Shown here: positions 8,540 to 17,663 of the stretch, piece by piece
How positions within the stretch are numbered: position 1 is the first letter of the stretch
Layout of the letters: each line of letters begins with the position of its first letter
Position numbers and translations under genes: made by a program
Source: Opitutus sp. GAS368
GTDB taxonomy: Bacteria; Verrucomicrobiota; Verrucomicrobiia; Opitutales; Opitutaceae
Length of the DNA: 48,919 nt
Direction of reading: 5' to 3'
Assembly (NCBI GenBank): GCA_945871005.1
Contig: CAMBUJ010000004.1
Coordinates: forward strand, 1 to 48,919
Notes under the pieces: model-generated
Told to the model about the DNA's origin: nothing
Seen by the model: the letters and a program-made list of their open reading frames with translations, nothing else
The model's database searches: none

Positions 8540-10168
8540 TCATTGGTTCATTTTCTTACGCTCTTTCACGGGAATCGTTTCCTCGAAATCGCCGTCCTGG
8601 GAGTCGTGTCGCGCTGATTTGGGTTTGATGCTCAACCACGCGTTCCATCGGGCACTCATCTGCTCCACGCGTTCCGGAAACTTTGCCGCGAAATTTTTGG
8701 CTTCAATCGGATCTGCATGGATTTGATACAACTCCCAGGGACCGCCGCTCGGATACACCAGTTTCCAGTCACCTTGGCGCACCGCCCGTTTTCCTGAAAG
8801 CTCCCAGAAGAGGAAGTTGTGCTTCTGCGGGGTTGCCCCTGTGAAGAGCGGCCGCAGGCTTTTGCCATCGGGCGGTAGCACTTCGCGGCTCTGGAAGGTC
8901 TTGGGATACTCCAGACCGGCCGCGTCCAACACGGTTGGGAGTAGATCAATCACGTGGCCCACATCATGCACGATCGCCCCAGGCTTCGAAATCTTCCCTG
9001 GCCAGCAGGCAATCAGTGGAACCCGGTTGCCACCTTCGTATTCTTCCCCTTTGAAGCTGCGCAATGGGGTGTTGCTCAGCGCGGCCCACGCCCGTCCATA
9101 GCTTTGCCAGGTATTTTCGGGACCAGGCATGACATGGGGAAGATTTCCCACCCGCAGCGGACGGCCGTCGCGGGTCTTTTCGTTGAGATATTTGCCCGGT
9201 CTGTTTGGCGAATATTCCTCCGCACACGCGCCGTTGTCGCTGGTGACGAGGATCAGCGTGTTGTCACGGCGACCGGTTTTTTCCAGAGCCTGCAGGATGC
9301 GTCCGACGCCCCGGTCCATACATTCAATCTGCGCGGCATAGACCTCCATGAGCCGCTGCTTCCATTCCGGATTCTTTTCATCCGTCCAAGCCGACACGTT
9401 CTTCTCCGGAGGAGAAAGGGTCACCTCGGCACCGACCAGTCCCATCTTTTTCATGCGGGCCAATCGTTCTTCGCGGAGCTGGTCCCATCCGGCCTTAAAG
9501 CGACCTTTATATTTGGCAATGTCCTCCTCGCGTGCATGCAGCGGCCAATGCGGAGCCGTATATGCGGCATATAAAAATAGAGGCTTATCGCGCGGGGTGT
9601 TGTTGATATAGCGCACCGCGTTGTCGGTGATCGCATCTGTATAATAGAAGCCAGGAGCCAGCGACTCCTTCTCGGCGGGCTCGCCATCGCGCGTCAGTTT
9701 GATCGGCGCAAAATAACTGCCGCAGCCCATCGGCGTACCGAAAAAATGCTCGAACCCGCGCGCCTGCGGTGTCTTCCGGGAGTCCCCGCCAATGTCCGCC
9801 ACCATGTCCCATTTACCCGCCATGTAGCGCGAGTAGCCCCCCGGGGCAAGACACTCCGCGATCGTTGCATCACGGCCGTTGTAAGCGCGGAGGGCATACT
9901 TACCGGTGAGCAACTGCTGGCGGCTCGGATTGCATTTAGCTTCGCTGTAATAGCTGGAAAAGCGCAGCCCGTTTGCCGCCAGCCGGTCAATGTTCGGCGT
10001 GTCAATCTCACCCCCGTAACAGCCGAAATCCGAATAACCCAAATCGTCGGCAAGGATGATAACTATATTAGGCTTTGAGTTGCCGTTGGGTTTCGGCGCA
10101 GCGGCGGCATGCAGCGCGGCCAGCGGCGCCAGCAGCAGGGCGGTCAGACGTGTGAGGGTGTGCTTCAT
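8540..10168 (-). CDS. Exported type I sulfatase (arylsulfatase-like)
   Basis: Signal peptide MKHTLTRLTALLLAPLAALH, then IILADDLGYSDFGCYG with the Asp pair at about 41-42, TPNIDRLAANGLRF, and the formylglycine motif K-C-N-P-S-R (Cys near residue 79). LVTSDNGACAEEY carries the later metal-binding site. At 542 aa it is longer than its neighbours, with an insertion between the barrel strands in the middle (around KMGLVGAEVTL). The motif C-N-P-S-R and the overall pattern resemble arylsulfatase A-like members active on marine polysaccharides, but the substrate is not defined. It starts in an ATGA overlap with the upstream sulfatase. Confidence 0.92.
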   Translation of the reverse strand: MKHTLTRLTALLLAPLAALHAAAAPKPNGNSKPNIVIILADDLGYSDFGCYGGEIDTPNIDRLAANGLRFSSYYSEAKCNPSRQQLLTGKYALRAYNGRDATIAECLAPGGYSRYMAGKWDMVADIGGDSRKTPQARGFEHFFGTPMGCGSYFAPIKLTRDGEPAEKESLAPGFYYTDAITDNAVRYINNTPRDKPLFLYAAYTAPHWPLHAREEDIAKYKGRFKAGWDQLREERLARMKKMGLVGAEVTLSPPEKNVSAWTDEKNPEWKQRLMEVYAAQIECMDRGVGRILQALEKTGRRDNTLILVTSDNGACAEEYSPNRPGKYLNEKTRDGRPLRVGNLPHVMPGPENTWQSYGRAWAALSNTPLRSFKGEEYEGGNRVPLIACWPGKISKPGAIVHDVGHVIDLLPTVLDAAGLEYPKTFQSREVLPPDGKSLRPLFTGATPQKHNFLFWELSGKRAVRQGDWKLVYPSGGPWELYQIHADPIEAKNFAAKFPERVEQMSARWNAWLSIKPKSARHDSQDGDFEETIPVKERKKMNQ

Positions 10169-11724
10169 TCAGCATCCCCCTTTGGAGCTTCTTTTTCCTT
10201 GGCGGTTTTGGCTTTTTTGCCTTTTGCAGGCATCGCGTCTTCTGTGTCGCCGTATTGGGTGCGGAGGCGGGTGAGTTCGGTTTTCAGGTCGGTGATCGTG
10301 GCGGCATATTCCGGGTTGGCATACTCGCTATGCATTTGCTGCGGATCCTTTTCCAAGTCGAAGAGTTCCCATTCATCGGTGGCGGGAAAATAGGCCAGCG
10401 TGTGACGCGAGGTGCGCACGCCGTAGTGAATCGGGACCATGTGGCCGCCGGTCGAGAACCAGTGGTAATACACACTCTGCCTCCAATCGGCTGGCGTTTC
10501 GGCCTTCAGCACAGGCACGATCGAGCGGCCATGCACGCTCGCCGGGGCTTGGCCTCCAGCCATCTCCATGAAGGTCGGCGCATAGTCGATGTTTTGGATC
10601 ATCTCGGTGAAGCGGGTGCCCGGCTTCACCTCGCCGGGCCAGCGGATGACGAAGGGCATGTGTAGCGACTCTTCATAGATCCAGCGCTTATCGAACCAAC
10701 CGTGCTCCCCGGTGTAGAAGCCTTGGTCAGATGAATAGATGATGATGGTGTTCTCCGCCAGACCGGCAGCCGCCAGCGCCTCGGTGATGCGCCCGACGCT
10801 GTCATCCACAGCCTTCACGCAGCGGAGGTAGTCCTTGAGATAAAGCTGATATTTCCAGCGGACGAGATCGCGGCCTTGGGGCTTGAGTTTGGCGTAGTCG
10901 GCATTGCGTTTGGCGAAGCGCGGATCCTTGGCATAGCGTCCGCCGACCTTCAGGTCGGTATCCATGGCCATGTCGCGGTCGATCTCCATTTTCTGATTAC
11001 TCGCGGGTGAGGCGCGGTTGGCATAGTCGTCGAAAAGGTTGGCCGGCTCGGGGATTTCCACGTCCTCCAGCCAGGTCGCATAACGAGTGGGCGGAATCCA
11101 GTTCCGGTGCGGTGCCTTGTGCTGCACGGCCAAGAAGAAAGGCTTGGACGTGTCGCGCTTCCGCAGCCAGTCGAGCGAAAGATCGGTGATGACATCGGTG
11201 GTGTAGCCGGGGATTTTTTCCTTGCCCGTGGCGCTCTCCAATTCGGGATTTTCATAGGAACCATGGCCGAACGAGATGCGCCAATCCGTGTAGTCCGGTT
11301 TCGACGTGAGATGCCATTTGCCAAAAACAGCGGTCTGATAGCCAAGATCCTTCAAGCCAATGGGAAAAGTCCACAGCCCCGGCGTGATGGGTTTTTCGAG
11401 ATGCATCACCCCGTTCGCATGGCTGAGCAGCCCGGTGAGCACCGAAGCGCGGCTCGGCGAGCAAAGCGAGTTGCCGCAGAAGCTGTTGACGAAAAACCCG
11501 CCCTGGTCGGCCAGTTTGTCGATGTTCGGGGTGACGCCTTGCTGCTTGCAGAATTCCGACAGGCGTGCGCCATAGGCGCCGATGGCCTGGACGGCATGGT
11601 CATCCGAGAAGATGAAGACGATATTGGGCTTCGTTCTTTCGTTAGGCTTCGGTGTTTCGGCAGCATGGAGCGCGGCCAGCGGCGCGAGCTGCAGGACAGC
11701 GAGGAATATAAGGGTATGTTTCAT
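10165..11724 (-). CDS. Exported type I sulfatase (choline-sulfatase/heparan-like group)
   Basis: I start it at the ATG at 11724, which opens the signal peptide MKHTLIFLAVLQLAPLAALH; a further ATG at 11769 overlaps the upstream stop (ATGAATGA) but would put 15 polar residues before the signal. The first metal site is IFSDDHAVQAIGAYG, with DDH instead of DDL as in many iduronate- or choline-sulfatase-like members, and the modification motif is L-C-S-P-S-R (Cys near 88). YSSDQGFYTGEHGWFDKRW is the typical Q-G-F/H-G-W-F-D-K stretch of that group. About 519 aa with a lysine/alanine-rich tail. Third sulfatase from the promoter. Confidence 0.92.
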   Translation of the reverse strand: MKHTLIFLAVLQLAPLAALHAAETPKPNERTKPNIVFIFSDDHAVQAIGAYGARLSEFCKQQGVTPNIDKLADQGGFFVNSFCGNSLCSPSRASVLTGLLSHANGVMHLEKPITPGLWTFPIGLKDLGYQTAVFGKWHLTSKPDYTDWRISFGHGSYENPELESATGKEKIPGYTTDVITDLSLDWLRKRDTSKPFFLAVQHKAPHRNWIPPTRYATWLEDVEIPEPANLFDDYANRASPASNQKMEIDRDMAMDTDLKVGGRYAKDPRFAKRNADYAKLKPQGRDLVRWKYQLYLKDYLRCVKAVDDSVGRITEALAAAGLAENTIIIYSSDQGFYTGEHGWFDKRWIYEESLHMPFVIRWPGEVKPGTRFTEMIQNIDYAPTFMEMAGGQAPASVHGRSIVPVLKAETPADWRQSVYYHWFSTGGHMVPIHYGVRTSRHTLAYFPATDEWELFDLEKDPQQMHSEYANPEYAATITDLKTELTRLRTQYGDTEDAMPAKGKKAKTAKEKEAPKGDAE

Positions 11725-11761
11725 GTTGTTGCCCGGGTTTACTTCAAGTGAGTGATTTGCC

Positions 11762-13237
11762 TCATTCATGAGAGCTGCCGCGTTCGATATTGGCTTTTAG
11801 CAATTCGAACAGAGCCTTTGTCTTCGCAGGATTTAGCGCGGCCAGGTTCTTGGATTCGGCGGGGTCTTTCTTCATGTTATACAACTCAAAGCCCTCAATT
11901 CCGGTCACCGCTGGGGGCGTGATCGTTTTATTAACCACCTTGAACACCCCTTTGGGCAGCAAGAGCTTCCAATCACCCTGCCGATAAGCCAGGGCAAGCT
12001 TATCGCCATACTGCTCGTGAATGCTATCCGTGCGCACGGGGCCAGTAGGCGGTCTGGAAAGAAGTGCAGGCAGGATACTAAAACTGTCGACGCCTGCCCC
12101 TCGGGGGAGCGCCACGCCGGAGAGTTCGGCGAAAGTGGCCATCATATCGGTGAAATTCACCATCTGCTCGCTGGTGGAGCCCGCTTTCACATGACCTGGC
12201 CACCTCACGATGAATGGCTCGCGATGCCCGCCCTCATAATAATCAAGTTTGTGGCCGCGATAAATGCCTGAGGAGTTGTGACCATACAGGGCCGTATCCT
12301 GCTCGAACCAGAGCGGCCCGTTGTCCGAGGTAAAGATGACGAGCGTATCTTCCGCCAGCCCCTGTTTATCCAAGGTCTTGAGGACTTGGCCGATACAGGC
12401 ATCGACCATCATCATGAAATCGCCATATTCGCCGACCTGACTTTTCCCTTGGAATTCTCCGGCCGGAAGCCACGGCGCGTGAGGTCCGGCAAATGCCAGA
12501 TACAGAAAAAAGGGATTCGTAGTACCGGAGCGACTTTTAAGGTAGTCGTTCGCTTTGCTGGTGAATAAAGGCAGGCATTCCTGATGAACAAAGCCCGGGG
12601 CGATTGCCCCTTCCCGCCACATGGGTCCTTGGATTTCCGGCTTGGAGACTTTTTTGGGATCTCCCTTTTGCCCCTTCGTCTGTTCGGTCAGCGCGGCCAC
12701 CATACGTTCACCCTCCACATAGAAATACGGGGCGGTGTCGAGCGATTGGTTGATACCGAAAAAGGTGTCGAAACCGAATTTAACCGGGCTGTTCTTCACC
12801 TTGAGGTCGGTGGGATCCTTGCGATTGTTTTCAATGCCCAGATGCCATTTTCCCACCATCGCGGTGTCATAACCGGCTGATTTCAACAATGAGGCGATGG
12901 TCACTTTCTTCGGGTCGTTGAGTTTGTTCCCCTTTGGCGGCCAACTATCCCAGGTGCGCGACGAATATTCGCCGGTCATCAAGCTGTAACGGCTTGGTAC
13001 ACAGATAGGCCCCCCTGCGTGGGCATCGGTGAATAGCATCCCCTGTTGTGCCAGTCGGTCGATATTCGGCGTCCGAATTTTGGACTTCGGATTGTAAGCT
13101 GAGCAGTCGCCAATCCCCATATCGTCCACAAGAATAAAGACGATGTTGGGTTTTTGGGCAATGGCCGGAGTGGCGGCATGCAGTGCAGCCAGCGGTGCTA
13201 GCAGCAAGGCAGTTAAGACTGGGCGAATGGGTATCAT
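11762..13237 (-). CDS. Exported type I sulfatase (arylsulfatase-like)
   Basis: Signal peptide around PVLTALLLAPLAALHA, first metal site FILVDDMGIGDCSAY (Asp pair at about 38-39), and the modification motif I-C-V-P-S-R (Cys near residue 79). FTSDNGPLWF supplies later ligands. 491 aa. It lies 28 nt downstream of the GH92 gene, so the two are almost certainly co-transcribed, and its end overlaps the longer possible start of the next sulfatase. The DDMGIGDCSAYNP pattern differs from the other family members in the operon, which again suggests a different regiospecificity. Confidence 0.92.
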   Translation of the reverse strand: MIPIRPVLTALLLAPLAALHAATPAIAQKPNIVFILVDDMGIGDCSAYNPKSKIRTPNIDRLAQQGMLFTDAHAGGPICVPSRYSLMTGEYSSRTWDSWPPKGNKLNDPKKVTIASLLKSAGYDTAMVGKWHLGIENNRKDPTDLKVKNSPVKFGFDTFFGINQSLDTAPYFYVEGERMVAALTEQTKGQKGDPKKVSKPEIQGPMWREGAIAPGFVHQECLPLFTSKANDYLKSRSGTTNPFFLYLAFAGPHAPWLPAGEFQGKSQVGEYGDFMMMVDACIGQVLKTLDKQGLAEDTLVIFTSDNGPLWFEQDTALYGHNSSGIYRGHKLDYYEGGHREPFIVRWPGHVKAGSTSEQMVNFTDMMATFAELSGVALPRGAGVDSFSILPALLSRPPTGPVRTDSIHEQYGDKLALAYRQGDWKLLLPKGVFKVVNKTITPPAVTGIEGFELYNMKKDPAESKNLAALNPAKTKALFELLKANIERGSSHE

Positions 13238-13265
13238 TTTTAATATTCCCTTGATGGAACTTTCT

Positions 13266-15527
13266 CTATTTCTGCCGGGCGGTCATGGAATACGGGCGCG
13301 CCTCCGGTGCGGTCCCCCATGAGGAAGGGCTTGGCCCCATTTCAAATTCCATCGTGCCCCCCTTCACGAGCGCGGAGTGAGGCAGAAAGGTTTTGTCCCA
13401 CGGCTTCCCGTTTAAGGTGACGCTCTGGACATACTTATTTTCCGCCGAGTTGTTCTTGGCCTTGATCACAAAATCGCCGCCGCGCATATGCAGGGTTGCC
13501 TGATCGAAGAGCGGACTGCCAATCGCATACTCGGGGACGGCATGCACATAAGGATAAAAGCCCAGCGCACTGAAAATATACCAGGCTGACATTTGCCCGG
13601 CATCCTCATTGCCGGACATGCCCCAGGAATCGTTGCGGTATTCTGAGGCCAGGCATTGACGAAGTTTCTCGGCGGCCTTGGCTGGCGCACCCACATAATT
13701 ATACGCATAGATCGCATGCTGGTCGGGCTCGTTGCCGTGCCAATACTGGCCGTGCCCGGGCGAGGTATGATTCTTGTCTCCCTCGAGGTTAAAAAAGGTG
13801 TCCAGTTTTTTCTCAAAGGCCGCATCTCCACCCATCAAGTTAATCAAGCCTTGGGTATCCTGCATCACATGCCACGTCCACTGCCAGGCGTTGCCCTCGC
13901 AATAGTCATTATTGCCATTGCCCGTGTAGGTCAAGGGACTGAAAGCATGGGGATAGCTCCAGTTACCTTCCTTGTCTTTGCCGCGGAAAAATTGGGTCTC
14001 GGAATCCCAAAGCTTTTTATAATTCATGCCTCTAGCGAAGTACTCGGTCGCGTCCTGCTTTTGACCAAGGGCCTCGGCATATTTCCCAATCGTGAAATCA
14101 CAGTAGGCATTCTCCAGCGTCCTTGATGCGTTGATATAGGCGGGGCTGGGAACATAGCCCAGCGCCAAATAGTCTTTAATATCGTTGCGTCGCCCGGGCT
14201 CGGTGGCGTTTTTCTTCACCAATTTCCATGCGGTGTCCGTATCAAAGCTGGTGATTCCCTTCACATAGCTATCGCTGATGATCACATCTGCCCAAGTGCC
14301 GGGCATGATCGAGGTTTCCTTGTTTGCCAGTTTCCAAAGCGGTCCCCACCCGCTATCCCTATAATCATCGAGCATGGTCTTGATCACATCCAGCTGCAGA
14401 TCCGGCGCGATCAACGTGTAAAGCGGATGCGCTGCGCGGAAAGTATCCCACATGGAAAGGACACTGTAGTGGTTGTGCCCTTGCGCTTGGTGCACCTTGC
14501 CATCCATGCCGAGGTAGTCGCCGTTCACATCATTGAAGAGCTGCGGATGGAACATCAGATGATACATCGAGGAGTAAAAAATAGCCTGCTGATCCTTGGT
14601 GCCCCCTTGGACGTCGATCTTGGCAAGCTCCTGCTCCCATTCATCACGTGCACCCTTGCGCACGGTGTCGAAATCCCACCCAGGAATTTCACTCGTCAAG
14701 TTCAGCTTGGCGTTTTCGGCGCTGACATAGGAAATACCGAGTTTAACCAGAACAGCCTCGCCGCCGGTTGTAGTAAAATTCACGTAGCCGCCCGCTTCTC
14801 CTTTACCCGTGAAGGTCACAGGCTTGCTGAACTCCATATAAAAATACGTCGTGTGCTCACGCCAAGCCGTCGACTTAACGCTGCCACGGAATGTCGTGGG
14901 GCTTACCTCACTGAGGGTACCCTTGATTTCCCCCGGCTTTTTGTCTGCCCAGAAAATACCCTTACTGAGATCGATCAACACCCGCGCCGAGTCCGACTTT
15001 GGAAATGTATAGCGATGAATGGCGGAACGCTTCGTGGCCGTCATTTCCGCAGTGATTTTCATCGCCGCAATGTCGGCCTTAAAGTAGCCGGGCTCTGCGG
15101 ATTGTTTGCTGCTGGGCACCTCAACGGTGGTTCCCAGCTCCTTGTTGCCGGTTGTCGGCAGGAGCACAAGAACCCCGTAGGAGCCGCATCCCGTGCCCTG
15201 TAAATGAGTATGGTTAAAGCCGATAAGCTTATTAACCCGCATCGCATAACCACTCGGTGCCTTGGGCTGGTTGAGAGGCCCTGGTGAAATCATCCCGAAC
15301 GGCCGAATCGCAGCTGGGCTGCACTGGGCACTCGAGTTGGTGCCTAGGAAAAGATTCACCCGATCGGTGTATCTGCCGCCGGTGGGCTCAGCCGCAAACG
15401 TGCTGATGCAAGTTACGCCGGCCATCACGGCCAACGTCGCTAGCGTGCTGAGTCTCTCAAGCCAGAAGGGGCATTTATTGTAATTCGATTTCATGGTTAA
15501 ACTGTTTTTAATACGCGGAGTGTTCAT
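13266..15527 (-). CDS. Exported GH92 enzyme (alpha-mannosidase-like), first gene of the sulfatase operon
   Basis: GH92 enzymes are calcium-dependent exo-alpha-mannosidases. The product has an N-terminal signal region ending in ISTFAAEP, the early GFNHTHLQGTG stretch, and near residues 634-654 the family hallmark GNEDAGQMSAWYIFSALGFY, close to the usual DEDxGQMxAWYxxSALGFYP. 753 aa, a normal length. The ATG at 15527 is kept as start because the codons for MNTPR and the bases before them are conserved in a duplicated relic at 17307-17345; an ATG at 15494 would also give a usable signal peptide. A mannosidase beside fucose genes suggests a mixed glycan, or a GH92 member with another target. Confidence 0.9.
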   Translation of the reverse strand: MNTPRIKNSLTMKSNYNKCPFWLERLSTLATLAVMAGVTCISTFAAEPTGGRYTDRVNLFLGTNSSAQCSPAAIRPFGMISPGPLNQPKAPSGYAMRVNKLIGFNHTHLQGTGCGSYGVLVLLPTTGNKELGTTVEVPSSKQSAEPGYFKADIAAMKITAEMTATKRSAIHRYTFPKSDSARVLIDLSKGIFWADKKPGEIKGTLSEVSPTTFRGSVKSTAWREHTTYFYMEFSKPVTFTGKGEAGGYVNFTTTGGEAVLVKLGISYVSAENAKLNLTSEIPGWDFDTVRKGARDEWEQELAKIDVQGGTKDQQAIFYSSMYHLMFHPQLFNDVNGDYLGMDGKVHQAQGHNHYSVLSMWDTFRAAHPLYTLIAPDLQLDVIKTMLDDYRDSGWGPLWKLANKETSIMPGTWADVIISDSYVKGITSFDTDTAWKLVKKNATEPGRRNDIKDYLALGYVPSPAYINASRTLENAYCDFTIGKYAEALGQKQDATEYFARGMNYKKLWDSETQFFRGKDKEGNWSYPHAFSPLTYTGNGNNDYCEGNAWQWTWHVMQDTQGLINLMGGDAAFEKKLDTFFNLEGDKNHTSPGHGQYWHGNEPDQHAIYAYNYVGAPAKAAEKLRQCLASEYRNDSWGMSGNEDAGQMSAWYIFSALGFYPYVHAVPEYAIGSPLFDQATLHMRGGDFVIKAKNNSAENKYVQSVTLNGKPWDKTFLPHSALVKGGTMEFEMGPSPSSWGTAPEARPYSMTARQK

Positions 15528-15599
15528 ATTCGCGCAAAAAAGGGGGTATTATTACACAATTAATCATCCAACTTCGGACAATCCGAAACAAAGACTGAA

Positions 15600-15647
15600 A
15601 TCCTACACAGAATCATTTTCGTGCACCATCCGCATTTGTTAGGATGC
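15600..15647 (-). promoter_or_regulatory. Regulon promoter A (GH92/sulfatase operon)
   Basis: Read in gene sense, TCCTAACAAATGCGGA (15629-15644) is a 7-2-7 inverted repeat; 23 nt after its end comes TAGGAT (15605-15600) as a -10 hexamer. No TTGACA-like -35 is present at the right spacing, as in activator-dependent promoters. The implied start near 15593 leaves a leader of about 66 nt. Confidence 0.65.
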
Positions 15648-15799
15648 AATCGGCTTTACTTACCCGAAACGCGTTTTAGGCGGGTGCGGGTTTCAGTGGG
15701 CGGGTGGGCGTACACGGTAATAGTGATGAGCTTATCCCTGCGGGGAGGCAATAAAACCCAAGGCGGTCGGAGCGGGGATGTTTTGATATAGTTCTACAC

Positions 15800-17155
15800 T
15801 CATAACTTGGCAACACCCCCCCGCGGAGCCCGGTTAAACCAACCGTAGAACGCTATGACCACAAAACAAATCAACGGCAGGAAAAACGAAAAGCGAGTGC
15901 TTGAAAGTGTGAAAAAACCGAAGTTGAAGGCACTAAGGTCCATAATCGCACCTTGCAGCGGAGTCATAATACAACCGCCGCCGATTGCGAGAATCAGGCC
16001 GGCAGAGCCAAGTTTGGCGTCCTCACCCGTGCCTTCGAGCGCTATGCCGTAAATAGTGGGGAACATGAGCGACATACAGGCCGACACGCCGACCAGGCAA
16101 TAGAGCCCGGGAAGACCGTGCAGAAAGATGGTTCCGGCCGTGAGAACTCCAGCGCCCACCGCCAAACCCGCGAGCAAACGCCCTGGGCTAAAATATTTAA
16201 GCAGGTAGGTGCAAATAAACCGGCACGAAACAAAGATCGCCATCGCGATGATATTGTAGGTTTGCGCGTCGGCTGCGGACATTCCAAGTTCGTTAACCGC
16301 ATACTGGATTATAAAAGTCCACAACATGATCTGGGCACCAACATAAAAAGCCTGAGTTACTACGCCCCAGATAAAATGCGGTTGTGACAACAGGCGCTTT
16401 ACTGTCGGCCCGGCGCGCAAGTTAACTTCACTGCGCTTAGCGGCGACAGGTAACTTTATAAAGGCAAACACGCCCATCATCACCAAAACGACTAAGCCGA
16501 GCGCCACATAAGGCCCGACTATCACGTCGAAATCAGCGGACTGGATTTTGGCGAAGGCGGCCGGATCGCTCACCGCCAGCGCACGACGTGCATCCTCGGG
16601 GGTCGTGTCGAGTTTGGCGAGGATAAGATTGCGCGCGACCAGCATGCCGGTGATCGAGCCGAGTGGGTTAAAGGCTTGAGCAAAATTTAGCCGCCGCGTC
16701 GCGGTTTCGGGCGCGCCCATAGACAAAATGTAGGGGTTGGCGCTCGTCTCCAAAAACGCAAGGCCGCAGGTCATGATAAAATAAGCTGCTAGGAAGGCCC
16801 CAAACAGCATGGCGTTACCCGCCGGAACAAAGAGCAGGCAGCCAATCGCGTAAAGCGCGAGCCCGACCAACAATCCTGCGCGGTAGCTGAACCGTTGGAT
16901 GAAGAGCGCCGCGGGCACAGCCATTACGCAATATCCTCCATAAAAGGCGAACTGCACAAGAGAGCTCTCGAAATTGGAAATCAGTAGGATATTCTTAAAT
17001 GCCGCCACCATCGGGTTGGTGATGTCATTGGCAAAGCCCCACAACGCGAACAGTGAAGTAACAAGTATAAAAGCAAATAAGTAATTCCCCGGGATGACAG
17101 GGGCAGACTTGGCGGGTGGTTTTAATACGGTAGGAGTCAGGGTTTCGTTTAGCAT
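15800..17155 (-). CDS. fucP: FucP-like L-fucose:H+ symporter (MFS, FHS family)
   Basis: Inner-membrane proton symporter of about 12 helices, predicted to import L-fucose or a related deoxysugar. Just after a short hydrophilic tail the protein reads FALWGFANDITNPMVAAFK, the signature region of FucP, then FAFYGGYCVMAVPAA and AFLETSANPYILSMG. 451 aa, as expected. The nearby alpha-L-fucosidase supports fucose as substrate, although no fucose catabolic genes are in the window. Its promoter B lies 257 nt upstream of the ATG and the leader contains a relic of a GH92 gene, so expression is likely tied to the polysaccharide regulon. Confidence 0.88.
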   Translation of the reverse strand: MLNETLTPTVLKPPAKSAPVIPGNYLFAFILVTSLFALWGFANDITNPMVAAFKNILLISNFESSLVQFAFYGGYCVMAVPAALFIQRFSYRAGLLVGLALYAIGCLLFVPAGNAMLFGAFLAAYFIMTCGLAFLETSANPYILSMGAPETATRRLNFAQAFNPLGSITGMLVARNLILAKLDTTPEDARRALAVSDPAAFAKIQSADFDVIVGPYVALGLVVLVMMGVFAFIKLPVAAKRSEVNLRAGPTVKRLLSQPHFIWGVVTQAFYVGAQIMLWTFIIQYAVNELGMSAADAQTYNIIAMAIFVSCRFICTYLLKYFSPGRLLAGLAVGAGVLTAGTIFLHGLPGLYCLVGVSACMSLMFPTIYGIALEGTGEDAKLGSAGLILAIGGGCIMTPLQGAIMDLSAFNFGFFTLSSTRFSFFLPLICFVVIAFYGWFNRAPRGGVAKL

Positions 17156-17280
17156 GTTTTCAAGCGATGGGCCGGTTTGGCCCGTGATTTAGCAACAGTC
17201 GAGACAGTGGAAGTGAAAAAATTAAGGCTTAAAAGGTCTTTAAAGAATCATTTTTGTTCTTTTTAAGTGGCGCTGCAAAC

Positions 17281-17345
17281 CAGCCGCAAACGTGCTGATA
17301 CCAGTTTCAGTTTTTCATGCGGGGAGTGTTCATATTCGCGCAAAA
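17281..17345 (-). pseudogene. Relic of the 5' end of a GH92 gene in the fucP leader, with an 8-codon uORF
   Basis: In gene sense the stretch reads TTGCGCGAATATGAACACTC, the same bases that surround the GH92 start at 15527, and continues as a tiny frame MNTPRMKN-stop (17333-17307) against MNTPRIKN in GH92. Further on, 17281-17299 is identical over 19 bases to 15389-15407, the part of GH92 coding for the signal-peptide end (ISTFAA). The bases between have been lost. The fucP transcript from promoter B would carry this short frame as an upstream ORF; whether it is translated is unknown. Confidence 0.65.
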
Positions 17346-17411
17346 AAAAGGCGTTATTATACAATTAACTATCCACCCTAGAACAATCCATAACACAATG
17401 ACTGAAGATCA

Positions 17412-17459
17412 ATCATACGTTAAATTACGTTCGTCCACCATCCGCATTTCTTAGGAGGC
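17412..17459 (-). promoter_or_regulatory. Regulon promoter B (fucP)
   Basis: In gene sense TCCTAAGAAATGCGGA (17441-17456) is followed after 23 nt by TATGAT (17417-17412), five of six bases of the -10 consensus. About 200 bp around it (17318-17520) are clearly similar to the promoter A region at 15516-15715, so the two promoters are duplicates. The implied start near 17405 gives a long leader of about 250 nt. Confidence 0.65.
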
Positions 17460-17663
17460 CAGCCCGATTACTAACCCGAAACGCTTTTTTTTTAGCCAGG
17501 TGCCGGTTTGGGTGGGCGCTTGGTCGAACATCGCAAATGGCATAAGCTCAGCCAGACGGGACTGGTGACATAATAAAGCCATCGCCCCTGCACTGATCGA
17601 CATGCGGGACACTGGTGCATGCCGATCAGTGCCCATTTGACTAATTGAGTACTAAAAAGCATC
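17460..17663. other. Non-coding stretch between promoter B and the 835-aa gene
   Basis: The part up to about 17520 continues the similarity with the DNA upstream of promoter A. The rest contains degenerate CAGTGCCCAT/GATCAG words related to the 10-bp-phased repeats seen elsewhere. No gene, hairpin with a T-run or RNA was recognised here. Confidence 0.4.

Noticed and set aside
10165-11769. Start of the third sulfatase at 11769
   Set aside because: This would place 15 polar residues before a complete signal peptide; the ATG at 11724 gives the MKHTL start seen in the neighbouring sulfatase.
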